Below, one piece after another: positions 16,524 to 25,453 of a stretch of DNA of 64,000 nucleotides. The notes beneath the pieces are model-generated. The model worked only from the letters and a program-made list of their open reading frames with translations. It ran no database searches and had not been told where the DNA came from. Made by a program: the position numbers and the translations under genes. The stretch is from positions 18,012-82,011 of the forward strand of contig NZ_JAFLVR010000026.1 of NCBI RefSeq assembly GCF_017315985.1, written 5' to 3'. The stretch's first letter is position 1. The number at the start of each line of letters is the position of its first letter. This stretch comes from Candidatus Enterococcus murrayae (GTDB lineage: Bacteria > Bacillota > Bacilli > Lactobacillales > Enterococcaceae).

Positions 16524-17267
16524 TTAGTCTTCTTCTTGAATCATTACAAATTTATCTTCTCCATTCTCACGAGAGAAAGTACAGCTATAATCTTGTTTCT
16601 GCTTTTCTCCGTCTCTTACATTCAACTGGAAAGTGATTTGTGTCAAATTCGCTATTTTCTCTGCTTCAGCAGCAAAAGCCTTGATATTATCCTTGATTTG
16701 TTTGCGATTGTTATCACTGGTTAACTCTCCCGCCAAAGCAATGTTCAATGTTTGAGTCGGTATATCTAAGACGATCAGCGTCGTCGGCAAACCAAAGTAA
16801 GGACTGAGTTTGTTGGAAAGGTCACTCTCCATCGCGTATTGTTTTTCGCGGCTATCATCGGAGAACAGCTCAGCCCATGCATAATCCTGCAACCCGATTC
16901 CTTCCTGCGGATACTCTTTGACCGGCAGTTTATTGATCAGCTTTTTCTGTTCCTTTTTCATTACTTGGACATCGTCTCTTAACGTGCTGTTTTGTTCATT
17001 GACCGCATACAGCTGATCTTGTACCTGAAACAGGCTGTACGTGGTCAAGAACAACCCCACCGCTAAACAGAAGGTGATGAATAATAAAGCCGAAACATGC
17101 TTTGTCTGTTGTATTTGCTTGACATAATCCAACTTCCGCTGAAAAGTCGTCGATGCATCTCTTGGTGGTTTAATCAGCTGCAATCGAACATTGATAACCA
17201 TCCGATATAGCCATACTAAGAGCACTAAAATAATGAGCCCTGCACAAATCCAATTAATGATTATCAC
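16524..17267 (-). CDS. Two-TM membrane protein of unknown function
   Basis: 247 residues starting at GTG 17267, preceded by AAGGGG at 8 bases. Two hydrophobic segments (about 3-24 and 58-82) flank a short basic cytoplasmic loop; about 165 residues follow outside the cell, starting with a short coiled coil (QDQLYAVNEQNSTLRDDVQ). I do not recognise a family. It lies 18 bases after the signal peptidase gene and 18 bases before the coiled-coil gene, so it is probably a membrane link in this operon's machinery. Confidence 0.65.
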   Translation of the reverse strand: MIIINWICAGLIILVLLVWLYRMVINVRLQLIKPPRDASTTFQRKLDYVKQIQQTKHVSALLFITFCLAVGLFLTTYSLFQVQDQLYAVNEQNSTLRDDVQVMKKEQKKLINKLPVKEYPQEGIGLQDYAWAELFSDDSREKQYAMESDLSNKLSPYFGLPTTLIVLDIPTQTLNIALAGELTSDNNRKQIKDNIKAFAAEAEKIANLTQITFQLNVRDGEKQKQDYSCTFSRENGEDKFVMIQEED

Positions 17268-17285
17268 GTGTTTACCCCTTTTCTT

Positions 17286-17852
17286 TTAGTTTTCCACCTT
17301 AGCGAGATGAATCGCCGGAAAACGGAATTGGACAGTTCCTTCGATTGCGTCCTGATGAACGAAACCAAATGTGCGGCTGTCTTTAGAAACGTCTACATGA
17401 TCGCCGATCACAAAGTAAACGTCCTCTGGAATTTTGTTTAATGTTTGAAACTCATCCGCTACAGTTGGCGATAGGTGAAACGTGCTCGTGGTTTCAAAAT
17501 CGCCTTGTTCGCCGATATTTAACACCATGCGATCATTTCGGATAAACAAACGGTCACCTGGTAATCCAATTACACGTTTGACAAACATCCCCTCTTCCTT
17601 ATCCACTGAAAAAGCAATGATATCGTAGCGCTGGATCTGAACATTTTTTTTTACTAGAACCTGATCTCTTTCAGTCAATGCTGGAACCATCGAAGTCCCA
17701 GAAATCGTATGAACACTATAGCGCTTTTGTAACTGTCCTCTCATAACAAACAGCATCGTTACAGATAAAATGATGAGAAGAACAATGGTTAACAGTATCG
17801 TCCTCCTGTCATACGGTGAATCCTCTGCGTGTTCGTGTCGCTTATTTGCCAC
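17286..17852 (-). CDS. lepB: Signal peptidase I
   Basis: Type I signal peptidase (S26) that cleaves signal peptides outside the membrane. One TM helix near the N terminus, catalytic Ser in SGTSMVPAL, catalytic Lys in GMFVKRVIGLPGDR, and the conserved GDHVDVSKDSR box. I prefer the GTG at 17852 (188 residues): the upstream GTG at 17864 overlaps the AAAGGGG ribosome site. It sits 4 to 16 bases after a secreted wall hydrolase gene and inside the same operon, so it may be dedicated to that substrate; the sequence does not prove specificity. Confidence 0.88.
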   Translation of the reverse strand: MANKRHEHAEDSPYDRRTILLTIVLLIILSVTMLFVMRGQLQKRYSVHTISGTSMVPALTERDQVLVKKNVQIQRYDIIAFSVDKEEGMFVKRVIGLPGDRLFIRNDRMVLNIGEQGDFETTSTFHLSPTVADEFQTLNKIPEDVYFVIGDHVDVSKDSRTFGFVHQDAIEGTVQFRFPAIHLAKVEN

Positions 17853-17868
17853 GAGTGATGGCACCCCT

Positions 17869-20085
17869 TTATTTTGCTTTGATATAAGTTACTAAATCAG
17901 ATTTGGCTAAGTTTGCATCGATCACCCGATAGGAAATCACTGTACCGCCATATACATTTCCTTCTGAGATTAAAATCCCCTCTGGTCGAACCACTTCAAC
18001 AAAAGCGACATGACCATAGCGCGGATCTGATCCAGCTGTGCCTGGTGTGAAGGAAATCAACCAGCCGGCTTTAGGCTCACGGCTGACCTCATATCCCAAG
18101 GCTTTTCCTTTTGTCCCCCATTCACCGCCGTTGCCCATAAAGTCATCGACGCTCTTTCCTAACTGCTTCACACGGTTAAAGGCGTACCACGTACATTGAC
18201 CAACTGGGTATGAACCGGAAGTATTGTAATTGATCCCGTTATAATCTGGATAACGCATCATGGAGCGATATTCTTTGGGAATCTCCTCCTTGCCTTTAAT
18301 AAAGACGCCGGATGATTGATCAACTTTTACACGATCGTATTGCGTCAAATTGTAGACTGCAATGATCGAATTCAGCTTTCTATCATAGGAGGTGTCTGTC
18401 GCATAAGTCCCAGTCAGCGCATGGGTCGAGCGTAAATAATTCTTCGCGGTAGAACGCCAGGCTTTTTGATAATAGCCGTCATTACCAGATATCCCTCCCC
18501 TTAGCAATTGAACGTAATCGCCTAATGAAGCCGCATAGTTTGGATACTTGCGAAAAGCGGAATTAATAGAATACAAATCGCCATTTCCACGATCCTCTTG
18601 AGTTGCCATCGAAACGGCTTGTCCTTGATAGGTTCCCTTCACTCCGAACAGATTGTAATTTGGCGGCAGCGACAAGCTGCTGCTGCCAGAACCGCTTTCC
18701 AGCAACGCTTGAGCAATCATTACTGAAGCAAAAACATCGTATTCTTGTCCAAGCTTGCGCGCATCTTCTGCAATCGTCGAAATGAATTTCTTCGAGGCTT
18801 CATTTTCTGTGAAGTTGATCGAAGCGGGATATTCGGCCAAAATTGTTTGACCATATTCAGTTAATGTAACGTCTGGCAAAGTCTGAACGAACACCTCTTC
18901 ATCGATATCCATCGGCTGAAGAACGACTTGCCGCTGCTTTTCCTTTTTATCTGATTCTTCGTTATTCTGCTCATTATCATTCTCACTTGACTCTATATCC
19001 TCATTCGCTTCTATCTTCGTTGCGTCTGGGGAAACCTCTACCTCCACATCCTCAGCCGTTAAGTAATAGTCTTTTCCGATGGAAACACCGATCATTTCTA
19101 GCTGATCGTCCTTCTTTCGGTAAAGCAAACTGCCGACACTGATTTCGTCCGCCTGCTTCTCAGGTGTCCCGGTGATTTCAATTCCAAAAAGATCGCTGTA
19201 TAGTTTAGCAGCTAAATGCTCTGTATTAAAATCAGGCTCTTGCTCAATGCCTAGTTTCTTGATTCCATCATAGATCAACGCCGCTTGTGCTTTATTTTCG
19301 AAGCTCGAAAGCAACGGCAGCTCATAGCCCTTCAGATCTGATTGTGCCACTTCCGCTGTCTTCAACTCACTTGGCAGCTGCAATGTACTCGTCTCTGAAA
19401 AAGCAGCCGGAGTCTCTTGGATAACAGCCGCACTCGCTTGAACTTTGGGCTCACTCTGGACCGGCGGTGTAGGCGTACTTGGTGCCGGATTTGGGATTGA
19501 ACCTGGTGCAGACGGGGCTGATGGTGTACTCGGCTGCTCCTGACTAGTAGAAGAACTCGTTGTTGTCGTCCCTGTTGAACTGCTGCTCGAACTTGTCGTA
19601 CTACTTGAAGTATTGCTAGCAGTCGAAGTATCACTTTTAGAAGTGCTGGAAGCAGTGGAGCTGGATGTCTGACTCCCAGAGGTCCCGCTCGTCGAACTTT
19701 CTGTCGATTCCCCTTTAGTCGAACTTTCCGTAATTGAACTGTCGCTGCTTGACGGTTCGATTGTACTGCTTTCAGGTATTGGTTCCGATACAGGCTCCTC
19801 AGCCGGCGCGCTTTCCGTCGGCTCCTTTACGCTCGGTGCTTCTGACACATCCCCAGATGGCTCATCTGCAGATGGCTCTGGCGTCGGAGTTTCTTGAATC
19901 GGTTCTGGTGCTGCCGGAGCCTCCGGTGCTGCTGGTTCTGCAACCGTTGAACTTTCCGGGACTGTTCTTTCCACAACAGACGATTCCTGAAGCAAGTTAT
20001 CGGCTTTTAGTGCCCCGCTGCGCAGGCTAGCAGCTCCCCAACAAAACACTACTACCCCACAAATTGCCATAACAATCTTTTTCAT
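17869..20085 (-). CDS. Secreted peptidoglycan hydrolase with GH73 and CHAP domains
   Basis: 738 residues from ATG 20085; AAGGGG is 8 bases upstream, better than the ATG two codons earlier. A signal peptide (1-28) precedes a Pro/Glu/Ser/Thr-rich region to about residue 215 that probably spans the wall. Residues about 220-420 are a charged linker without a family I recognise. About 430-590 is a GH73-type glucosaminidase with the expected Glu in QALLESGSGSS. The C-terminal CHAP amidase/endopeptidase has Cys in GQCTWYAFN, His in YGHVAFVEV and EGN near the end. Two distinct cleavage activities suggest a role in cell separation or wall remodelling. No LPxTG or lipobox is seen. Confidence 0.87.
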   Translation of the reverse strand: MKKIVMAICGVVVFCWGAASLRSGALKADNLLQESSVVERTVPESSTVAEPAAPEAPAAPEPIQETPTPEPSADEPSGDVSEAPSVKEPTESAPAEEPVSEPIPESSTIEPSSSDSSITESSTKGESTESSTSGTSGSQTSSSTASSTSKSDTSTASNTSSSTTSSSSSSTGTTTTSSSTSQEQPSTPSAPSAPGSIPNPAPSTPTPPVQSEPKVQASAAVIQETPAAFSETSTLQLPSELKTAEVAQSDLKGYELPLLSSFENKAQAALIYDGIKKLGIEQEPDFNTEHLAAKLYSDLFGIEITGTPEKQADEISVGSLLYRKKDDQLEMIGVSIGKDYYLTAEDVEVEVSPDATKIEANEDIESSENDNEQNNEESDKKEKQRQVVLQPMDIDEEVFVQTLPDVTLTEYGQTILAEYPASINFTENEASKKFISTIAEDARKLGQEYDVFASVMIAQALLESGSGSSSLSLPPNYNLFGVKGTYQGQAVSMATQEDRGNGDLYSINSAFRKYPNYAASLGDYVQLLRGGISGNDGYYQKAWRSTAKNYLRSTHALTGTYATDTSYDRKLNSIIAVYNLTQYDRVKVDQSSGVFIKGKEEIPKEYRSMMRYPDYNGINYNTSGSYPVGQCTWYAFNRVKQLGKSVDDFMGNGGEWGTKGKALGYEVSREPKAGWLISFTPGTAGSDPRYGHVAFVEVVRPEGILISEGNVYGGTVISYRVIDANLAKSDLVTYIKAK

Positions 20086-20154
20086 GAACATTTCCCCTTC
20101 TTTCTATCCTGAATAACGCTAAGTATTTTTTGGAAATACTGGGGCAACCAATGA

Positions 20155-20203
20155 TTTGAAAAAAAATCAAGGATGCTGACAATAATCCGCATCCTTGATT
20201 CAA
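20155..20203 (-). terminator. Perfect terminator inside the leader of the wall-hydrolase operon
   Basis: Minus strand AATCAAGGATGC pairs perfectly with GCATCCTTGATT around a 13-base loop and is followed by eight T residues. It stands about 70 bases upstream of the wall-hydrolase start and points into the gene, so transcripts begun further up must read through it. Attenuator, or end of a short unannotated RNA. Confidence 0.75.
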
Positions 20204-20780
20204 ACTTCGGTAATGATGCATCCACCTTGTAAAAATTACCAGTGAATGCTGAGCATCCTGCGCCGTTCATCGCTGAGACTTTAAATAGCTTCTGATAAGT
20301 CACAATCGTTCACTGATTCACGGCAAATTGGCTTCTTTTTATAAAGAAAGATGCTAAGATTTACTGATTCCATCAACCTTCAGCATGCTGTCAGTAATAA
20401 TTACAATGACCGGATCTCTTATGTATTTTTGTTTTTTTATGGACTTTCACGAGAGGTGATCAACGACTAAAGGAATTCACGATTAGAAACCCTTCCAGCA
20501 GTCTCGTAAAACCTAGAAAACACCTTCATTGCGCACACCATTGGTTACAATATTATTCTACCTGCATTTATAAGGAATGTCCCAGCCATTTTTGAAATAT
20601 AAAATTTAATTTTTGGATAAAAATAAGCAGCCAAGGGATTTGTATCCGCTTTCTAGTTTGAGATTGCTTACATCTAGCTATATTTCAAATTCATGGAAAC
20701 AGCCGCGCGATAAAAATTCTTTTTTTGTTTTTTTTATTTACTTTTTGGATAATCCGTCCTACTGTTATATTCTCCATAAA
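20204..20780. other. Leader/intergenic region without a recognised gene
   Basis: Open frames here overlap one another and lack ribosome sites. On the minus strand the stretch 20204-20300 contains GGTAAT and ATTACC halves that could form a further hairpin upstream of the leader terminator. I do not recognise a known riboswitch class. Confidence 0.45.
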
Positions 20781-20785
20781 AAACA

Positions 20786-20813
20786 ACTAAACACCGACTA
20801 TAAAAGCCGGTGT
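20786..20813 (-). terminator. Intrinsic terminator of the phosphonate operon
   Basis: Minus strand AACACCGGC pairs with GTCGGTGTT, followed by a T-rich tail, directly after the phnX stop codon. Confidence 0.8.
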
Positions 20814-20819
20814 TTTCTT

Positions 20820-21641
20820 CTAGTTGGTAACTGCTTCCTTCTTCTTTTCTCGCAGTTTTTGAATGGTGGAACGCTCTTGTAAAATTTCGGCTAACTCTAA
20901 TAGGTTCTTCACACAAAGATCGGCACCCTGCTGATAAAATTTTTCAGCCGTCTGCTGGTTCAGCCGCTCCATCTCTTCCTTCGAGAGACCCTTATACTCC
21001 TCTAGTGAAAGTCCCATTTCTGAACTGCCTTCTGTTACTGCGATACTCAATACACCAGCGTTTTTTCCTTCCTTGATATCTGTGATAGTATCTCCGACCT
21101 TGATTACTTCCTCCATCGAACGATTTTGAAAATGGCGCATATTCTCAAAAATCATAAACGGATATGGTCTCCCTAATGAATCGACATCATCTGGGGTCAC
21201 AACATAATCTGGATGATAGCCCTCCATTTTGGCCGTTTCAAAAACGACAGCCATCATTTCTTTGGTATATCCGGTCGTCGAGCCGATATTATAACCGAGC
21301 TGCTTAATTTTTTTCATCGCTTGCTTGGTTTCTGGCTTGAGGTGGCTGTTTTCCGCCAAATCCGCAAATAGATATTTTTCAAAGTCTTGATAAATACTTG
21401 ATACATCCGCTTCTGCTGAAGGACGTCCGTGAAGCTCTATCCATTGTTTTTTTACTTTATCAAGTGAAAGCAGCTGCTTGATATGATCCTTTTTGAGCAT
21501 CCCCATTGGTTTTCGAATTTCTCTGTCCGTAAGCTGAATCCCTTTTTCTTCAAACGCTTTTTTGAACGCTTCAACAGGAGCCATACAACCAAAGTCAACG
21601 GTTGTTCCTGCCCAATCTAAAATAATTGTATTAACCGGCAT
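20820..21641 (-). CDS. phnX: Phosphonoacetaldehyde hydrolase
   Basis: HAD-superfamily phosphonatase that splits phosphonoacetaldehyde into acetaldehyde and phosphate. The nucleophile motif is DWAGTTVDFG near residue 10, the Schiff-base lysine lies in the RKPMGMLKKDHI region, and KVGDTITDIKEGKNAG is the acidic HAD motif. 273 residues from ATG 21641, preceded by GGAGG; the longer frame to 21665 reads into phnW. It overlaps the 3' end of phnW by about 11 bases. Last gene of the 2-aminoethylphosphonate operon. Confidence 0.94.
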   Translation of the reverse strand: MPVNTIILDWAGTTVDFGCMAPVEAFKKAFEEKGIQLTDREIRKPMGMLKKDHIKQLLSLDKVKKQWIELHGRPSAEADVSSIYQDFEKYLFADLAENSHLKPETKQAMKKIKQLGYNIGSTTGYTKEMMAVVFETAKMEGYHPDYVVTPDDVDSLGRPYPFMIFENMRHFQNRSMEEVIKVGDTITDIKEGKNAGVLSIAVTEGSSEMGLSLEEYKGLSKEEMERLNQQTAEKFYQQGADLCVKNLLELAEILQERSTIQKLREKKKEAVTN

Positions 21642-22725
21642 ATGCCACCTCCGTATAATTTTCAATGACTTTTACTAAACGATGAATATCCTCTGGATAA
21701 ATATCACCAATATTTCCGATACGGAAACAATCGACCGTACTGATTTTTCCTGGATAGATCACAAAACCATTTTGTTTTAAATGCTGATAAAAATTGTCAA
21801 AATCAAAGGCCGCCTGCTTTGGATACAAGAAGGAAGTGATAAATGGCCCTTGATGTTTTGTGATAAACGGCTGGTATCCCAGCTCCTCCATCTTTTGCCG
21901 CAATAGTCGATTATTGGTCAAATATCGCATATATCTTTGATAGATGCCGCCTTCTTCATCCAATTCCTTCAATGCTTGATGAAAGGCTAAAACTGTATGG
22001 GTAGGTGAAGTAAACCGCCATTTCCCGTCTTTTTCCATCGTTTCGTATTGGTCATACAGATCTAAGGATACCGTTCGAGCATAATTTCGGCGTTTTTCCA
22101 GCTGATCTCTTTTTGCCAAAATAAAGGAAAATCCAGGAACCCCTTGAATACATTTGTTCGAGCTTGAGATTAGGAAATCAATGGATAACGCGGAAACGTC
22201 AATCGGAATTCCGCCAAAGCTAGACATCGCATCCACAATGAACAACAGCCCCTTGTCTTCGGCAAGCTTCGCTATCTCCTCTAACTCATTCAAAATACCG
22301 GAAGTCGTTTCACTATGGACCATCGCAATCGCTGTAATAGAGGGATCCTTTTCAAGCATTTCTGAAATAGCTGTCGCCTGAGGAATCTCATCCTCAGCGA
22401 CTTCATAGACTGTATGAGTCAACTTGTAACGCTCACTCATACTAACTATTCGGCGACCGTATGCGCCATTCACACAAATCAACACGTGATCATTTGGCCC
22501 GATAACTGAACTCAAGACAGATTCCACACCAAATGATCCACTGCCCTGCATCAATATCGTCGTATATTCTGTTTCTGATACTCCCGCCAAAGACAGCAAT
22601 TTTTGACGAATCTCTTGGGTAATCGTCTTGTATTCCAGATCCCAAGTACAGTGGTCGACCATCATTGCTTGTTTGACTGATTTTGTCGTCGTCAACGGTC
22701 CCGGTGTTAATAATTTATAGTCCAT
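21631..22725 (-). CDS. phnW: 2-aminoethylphosphonate:pyruvate aminotransferase
   Basis: Class V PLP-dependent aminotransferase converting 2-aminoethylphosphonate and pyruvate to phosphonoacetaldehyde and alanine. The N terminus KLLTPGPLTTT, the VDAMSSFGGIP segment with the PLP-contacting Asp, and the SSNKCIQGVPGFSF motif with the Schiff-base Lys identify PhnW. 364 residues, as usual. AAAGGGG precedes the ATG. It acts directly before PhnX in the pathway and overlaps its gene. Confidence 0.95.
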   Translation of the reverse strand: MDYKLLTPGPLTTTKSVKQAMMVDHCTWDLEYKTITQEIRQKLLSLAGVSETEYTTILMQGSGSFGVESVLSSVIGPNDHVLICVNGAYGRRIVSMSERYKLTHTVYEVAEDEIPQATAISEMLEKDPSITAIAMVHSETTSGILNELEEIAKLAEDKGLLFIVDAMSSFGGIPIDVSALSIDFLISSSNKCIQGVPGFSFILAKRDQLEKRRNYARTVSLDLYDQYETMEKDGKWRFTSPTHTVLAFHQALKELDEEGGIYQRYMRYLTNNRLLRQKMEELGYQPFITKHQGPFITSFLYPKQAAFDFDNFYQHLKQNGFVIYPGKISTVDCFRIGNIGDIYPEDIHRLVKVIENYTEVAYAG

Positions 22726-22736
22726 GCTGCACCCCT

Positions 22737-23711
22737 TTAATCAACCAATTTTTGATGTTTTTCTAATAATTCAGCTGTTAATTCGTTAGGAAATACCTTT
22801 TGATCCTTCGCTTCCTGTTCAGGGTCGACAGTCTCGCCTTTGTACAGCGCACTAGGATAAATTTCCAATAAGTCTTTACGCCCTTTTTCTAAGATCAGAT
22901 TCAGCATTTTTTCTGCTTCTGGATTGGTATTTTTTCCTTTATCGATCACTGCTAGAGATTCTGTCAACGTGTAGGTTCCTTCTGTTGGCTCCACAAAATC
23001 AATCGGCAGTCCGTCCTGTTTATCTTTGACTGCTTGATGTCGTAAGCCAAAACCAATTGCTACTTCCCCTAACCGAACCTTCTTCAATGGCCCAGAGCCA
23101 GAGCTTTCTAAGTGGTCGCCGGCATTTTTATAGATTCCCTGCAGGATTGTTTTTGCTTCAGCTTGTCCATAGTTATCGACCAATGCTTGAAACAATAGCC
23201 ATGCTGTAGAGGATTGTTTGATATCTGAGATAGATAGCGCATCTTTGTATTTTGGATCTGCTAAGTCCTTTAGGCTTGCAGGAACTGGCAGCTTCATTTC
23301 CTTCATTACATCAGTATTGTAAAAAATCGTTCCCTCTTGTACTGTGAATGGCGCGATATAGTCTGGAATCTTCGTCAACGAATCGACAGGCAGCTCCAGT
23401 TTTTTAAACATGTCTTCTTTTTTCTGAGCACTATTTAAATAGAAGGTACTCATCGTTACTAAGTCAGCCTCAATGTCTTTTCCTTCTGCTAAAAGCTTAC
23501 CGCCCAGCTCTGAAGTACCAAAGGATTGCAGCGTATATTTTCCCTTGTAGCCATTTTTATCTAAAACATTTTTAATCACTTCCACGGGTTCTTCATCCGC
23601 ATTGGTGTAGATCGTCACTTTCCCATTTGCTGCGTCGCCTTTGCTGCAGCCGCCTAATAATAGAACGAAAAGCAGGCCTCCAAGTAAAGCAATTAATTTC
23701 TTTTTGTTCAT
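22737..23711 (-). CDS. 2-aminoethylphosphonate ABC transporter substrate-binding lipoprotein
   Basis: 324 residues with a lipoprotein signal peptide and lipobox LLGGC around residue 22. The mature part resembles periplasmic type-II binding proteins of the iron/thiamine/phosphonate (AfuA/PhnS-like) group. Gene order transporter-phnW-phnX argues that the ligand is 2-aminoethylphosphonate. AGGAG stands before ATG 23711. An 80-base gap with a weak hairpin separates it from the permease gene, perhaps to adjust expression. Confidence 0.88.
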   Translation of the reverse strand: MNKKKLIALLGGLLFVLLLGGCSKGDAANGKVTIYTNADEEPVEVIKNVLDKNGYKGKYTLQSFGTSELGGKLLAEGKDIEADLVTMSTFYLNSAQKKEDMFKKLELPVDSLTKIPDYIAPFTVQEGTIFYNTDVMKEMKLPVPASLKDLADPKYKDALSISDIKQSSTAWLLFQALVDNYGQAEAKTILQGIYKNAGDHLESSGSGPLKKVRLGEVAIGFGLRHQAVKDKQDGLPIDFVEPTEGTYTLTESLAVIDKGKNTNPEAEKMLNLILEKGRKDLLEIYPSALYKGETVDPEQEAKDQKVFPNELTAELLEKHQKLVD

Positions 23712-23791
23712 TGATCATTCTCCTTTTTCATATTTAAATCTGATTTTCAAACCGTACACCATTCCTCTATACCTTTTACTATGAATGATGG

Positions 23792-25453
23792 TTACTTTTG
23801 AATTGTCGTCATTTTTGTTTGCTGCTTCTTTCCTTTCCTAGCCGAAAATAATGAAACGGGCATTCTTTTTATCGCGTGTGTTATTCCCTGCATCACTAAA
23901 TTAATCACTAGTAAAAACAAGGAAAGCATGAATATATCGTTAAACCGGCCAAAGTGCTGCAGTTCTTTCAATTTGGCGGTAATAACCATTGTGTTCGCGC
24001 TGGTTAAGAAGATCACAGCGCTGATTGTAACCATCGAGTTGAAAAAGTAATAGGCAAAAATATCCACGATCGTTACTTTAGAATTGGGGATCAAGATTCG
24101 CCAGACCGTTTTCAGCCAGCTGTCCCCCATTAATTTAGCAGTATTCTCCCAATTCAAATTCATCTTCTGCAGCGCTTCTTTAGCCATTTGATACGGTGTC
24201 GAGAAGTAATGAACAATCGTGACAATGACTAATACCATCAAGGTGTTGTGCAACTGGGTGCCGCTAAATAGTAATAAGTAAGCAACCCCCAGGACCATTC
24301 CTGGGACTGAATTCGTGATCGTCGCGATACTGTCAATGACCTGATTAATTTTACGAATTTTGTGCTCTCTTGATGTCATAATCGCTGCTGAATAGGCAAT
24401 GATCGTTCCAATTCCAGCTGTTAACAATGCCATCAGCAAGGAATTTTTCAAGGTGAGAACCAAGCTGTCATCTTGAATAAAGCGAGTAAAATTATTGACT
24501 GTTGGTGTCAGCTCATAAGGCCAATTAGTTACCATTGGAATGATGATCAGAACTGCAAATACCCCTAAAATGAAGCAGGACAAACCGAGATAAAGCAGTC
24601 GAAAACACCAATCTCTCGCAGGGTTCTTTTTAATCGCTGCTTGTCGCGGCCGCTCGTAGCGCACCACCTTCTTCTGTAAATGATTCAAAACCAGAATACT
24701 GATGATTGATGGCAGCAGCATCGTTAGGGCAACCAAAGAACCAAATTGGAAATTAGGGATCGTCCCCATAAATCCTTCATATAATAATGTAGTGATAAAT
24801 GGCGTTTGTCCGCCGACTGCACTAGGAATCCCAAAATCGGTAAAGGACATGAAAAAGCCCTGCAGAAAAGCGACAGCCAAAACTCGCGTCAATGGATTCA
24901 GAATCGTTTTATAAAGCGAGCGATACCAGCTATCTCCCATCAAGCGAGAAACGATGAATAATTGTGTATCCAAATATTTCATCGAATTATTAATCAAAAT
25001 AAAGATCGGAGGCAGCGTATAAATGATAAAGCCTAATAAAATACCGATGGACCCATAGATGTGGAACAGTTCCTGTTGAAAAACCTTGCTCCACAAGCCT
25101 TGTTTCCCAAAGGCATAGATCAGAACAAATCCATAAGTGATCGTTGGCAAAAGCATCGGAAAATGAAGGATGCTTTCGTTCACTTTTAAGAATCTTCGAT
25201 CGATTCGAGTGAAATTATTCCCGTAAGCCAAGAAAAATCCTAAGATCGTCGAGCAGCTCGTCGCCGCCAAAGAATATTTCAAGCTATTAGCAAAAGAAAT
25301 GCGCCAATCGTGTGTGAAGATAGGCAAATTCTCGCCATCCGTTTGTGGAAAAGCGGTAATGATAATCTGAATAATTGGATACGCTAGAAACAAGAAGAAA
25401 AACGCCAATACGATCCAGCTGATCAACTTCTTTATTGAAAACGAGATTCTCAT
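23792..25453 (-). CDS. 2-aminoethylphosphonate ABC transporter permease (two fused domains)
   Basis: 553 residues with about twelve membrane helices and two BPD_transp_1 (MetI-like) domains in one chain, as in the AfuB/FbpB and fused PhnUV permeases. EAA-loop-like motifs occur in each half (around residues 175-200 and 430-460, e.g. AKLMGDSWLKTVWRILIPN). It overlaps the ATPase gene by 4 bases, indicating coupled translation. Confidence 0.9.
   Translation of the reverse strand: MRISFSIKKLISWIVLAFFFLFLAYPIIQIIITAFPQTDGENLPIFTHDWRISFANSLKYSLAATSCSTILGFFLAYGNNFTRIDRRFLKVNESILHFPMLLPTITYGFVLIYAFGKQGLWSKVFQQELFHIYGSIGILLGFIIYTLPPIFILINNSMKYLDTQLFIVSRLMGDSWYRSLYKTILNPLTRVLAVAFLQGFFMSFTDFGIPSAVGGQTPFITTLLYEGFMGTIPNFQFGSLVALTMLLPSIISILVLNHLQKKVVRYERPRQAAIKKNPARDWCFRLLYLGLSCFILGVFAVLIIIPMVTNWPYELTPTVNNFTRFIQDDSLVLTLKNSLLMALLTAGIGTIIAYSAAIMTSREHKIRKINQVIDSIATITNSVPGMVLGVAYLLLFSGTQLHNTLMVLVIVTIVHYFSTPYQMAKEALQKMNLNWENTAKLMGDSWLKTVWRILIPNSKVTIVDIFAYYFFNSMVTISAVIFLTSANTMVITAKLKELQHFGRFNDIFMLSLFLLVINLVMQGITHAIKRMPVSLFSARKGKKQQTKMTTIQK

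Noticed and set aside
19362..19634. 90-codon Arg/Leu/Gln-rich frame within the wall hydrolase gene
   Set aside because: A shadow of the Ser/Thr-rich repeat region in another frame of the same strand; no ribosome site.
20082..20303. 73- and 64-codon frames in the wall-hydrolase leader
   Set aside because: They read through the leader terminator stem and the start of the next gene and lack ribosome sites.
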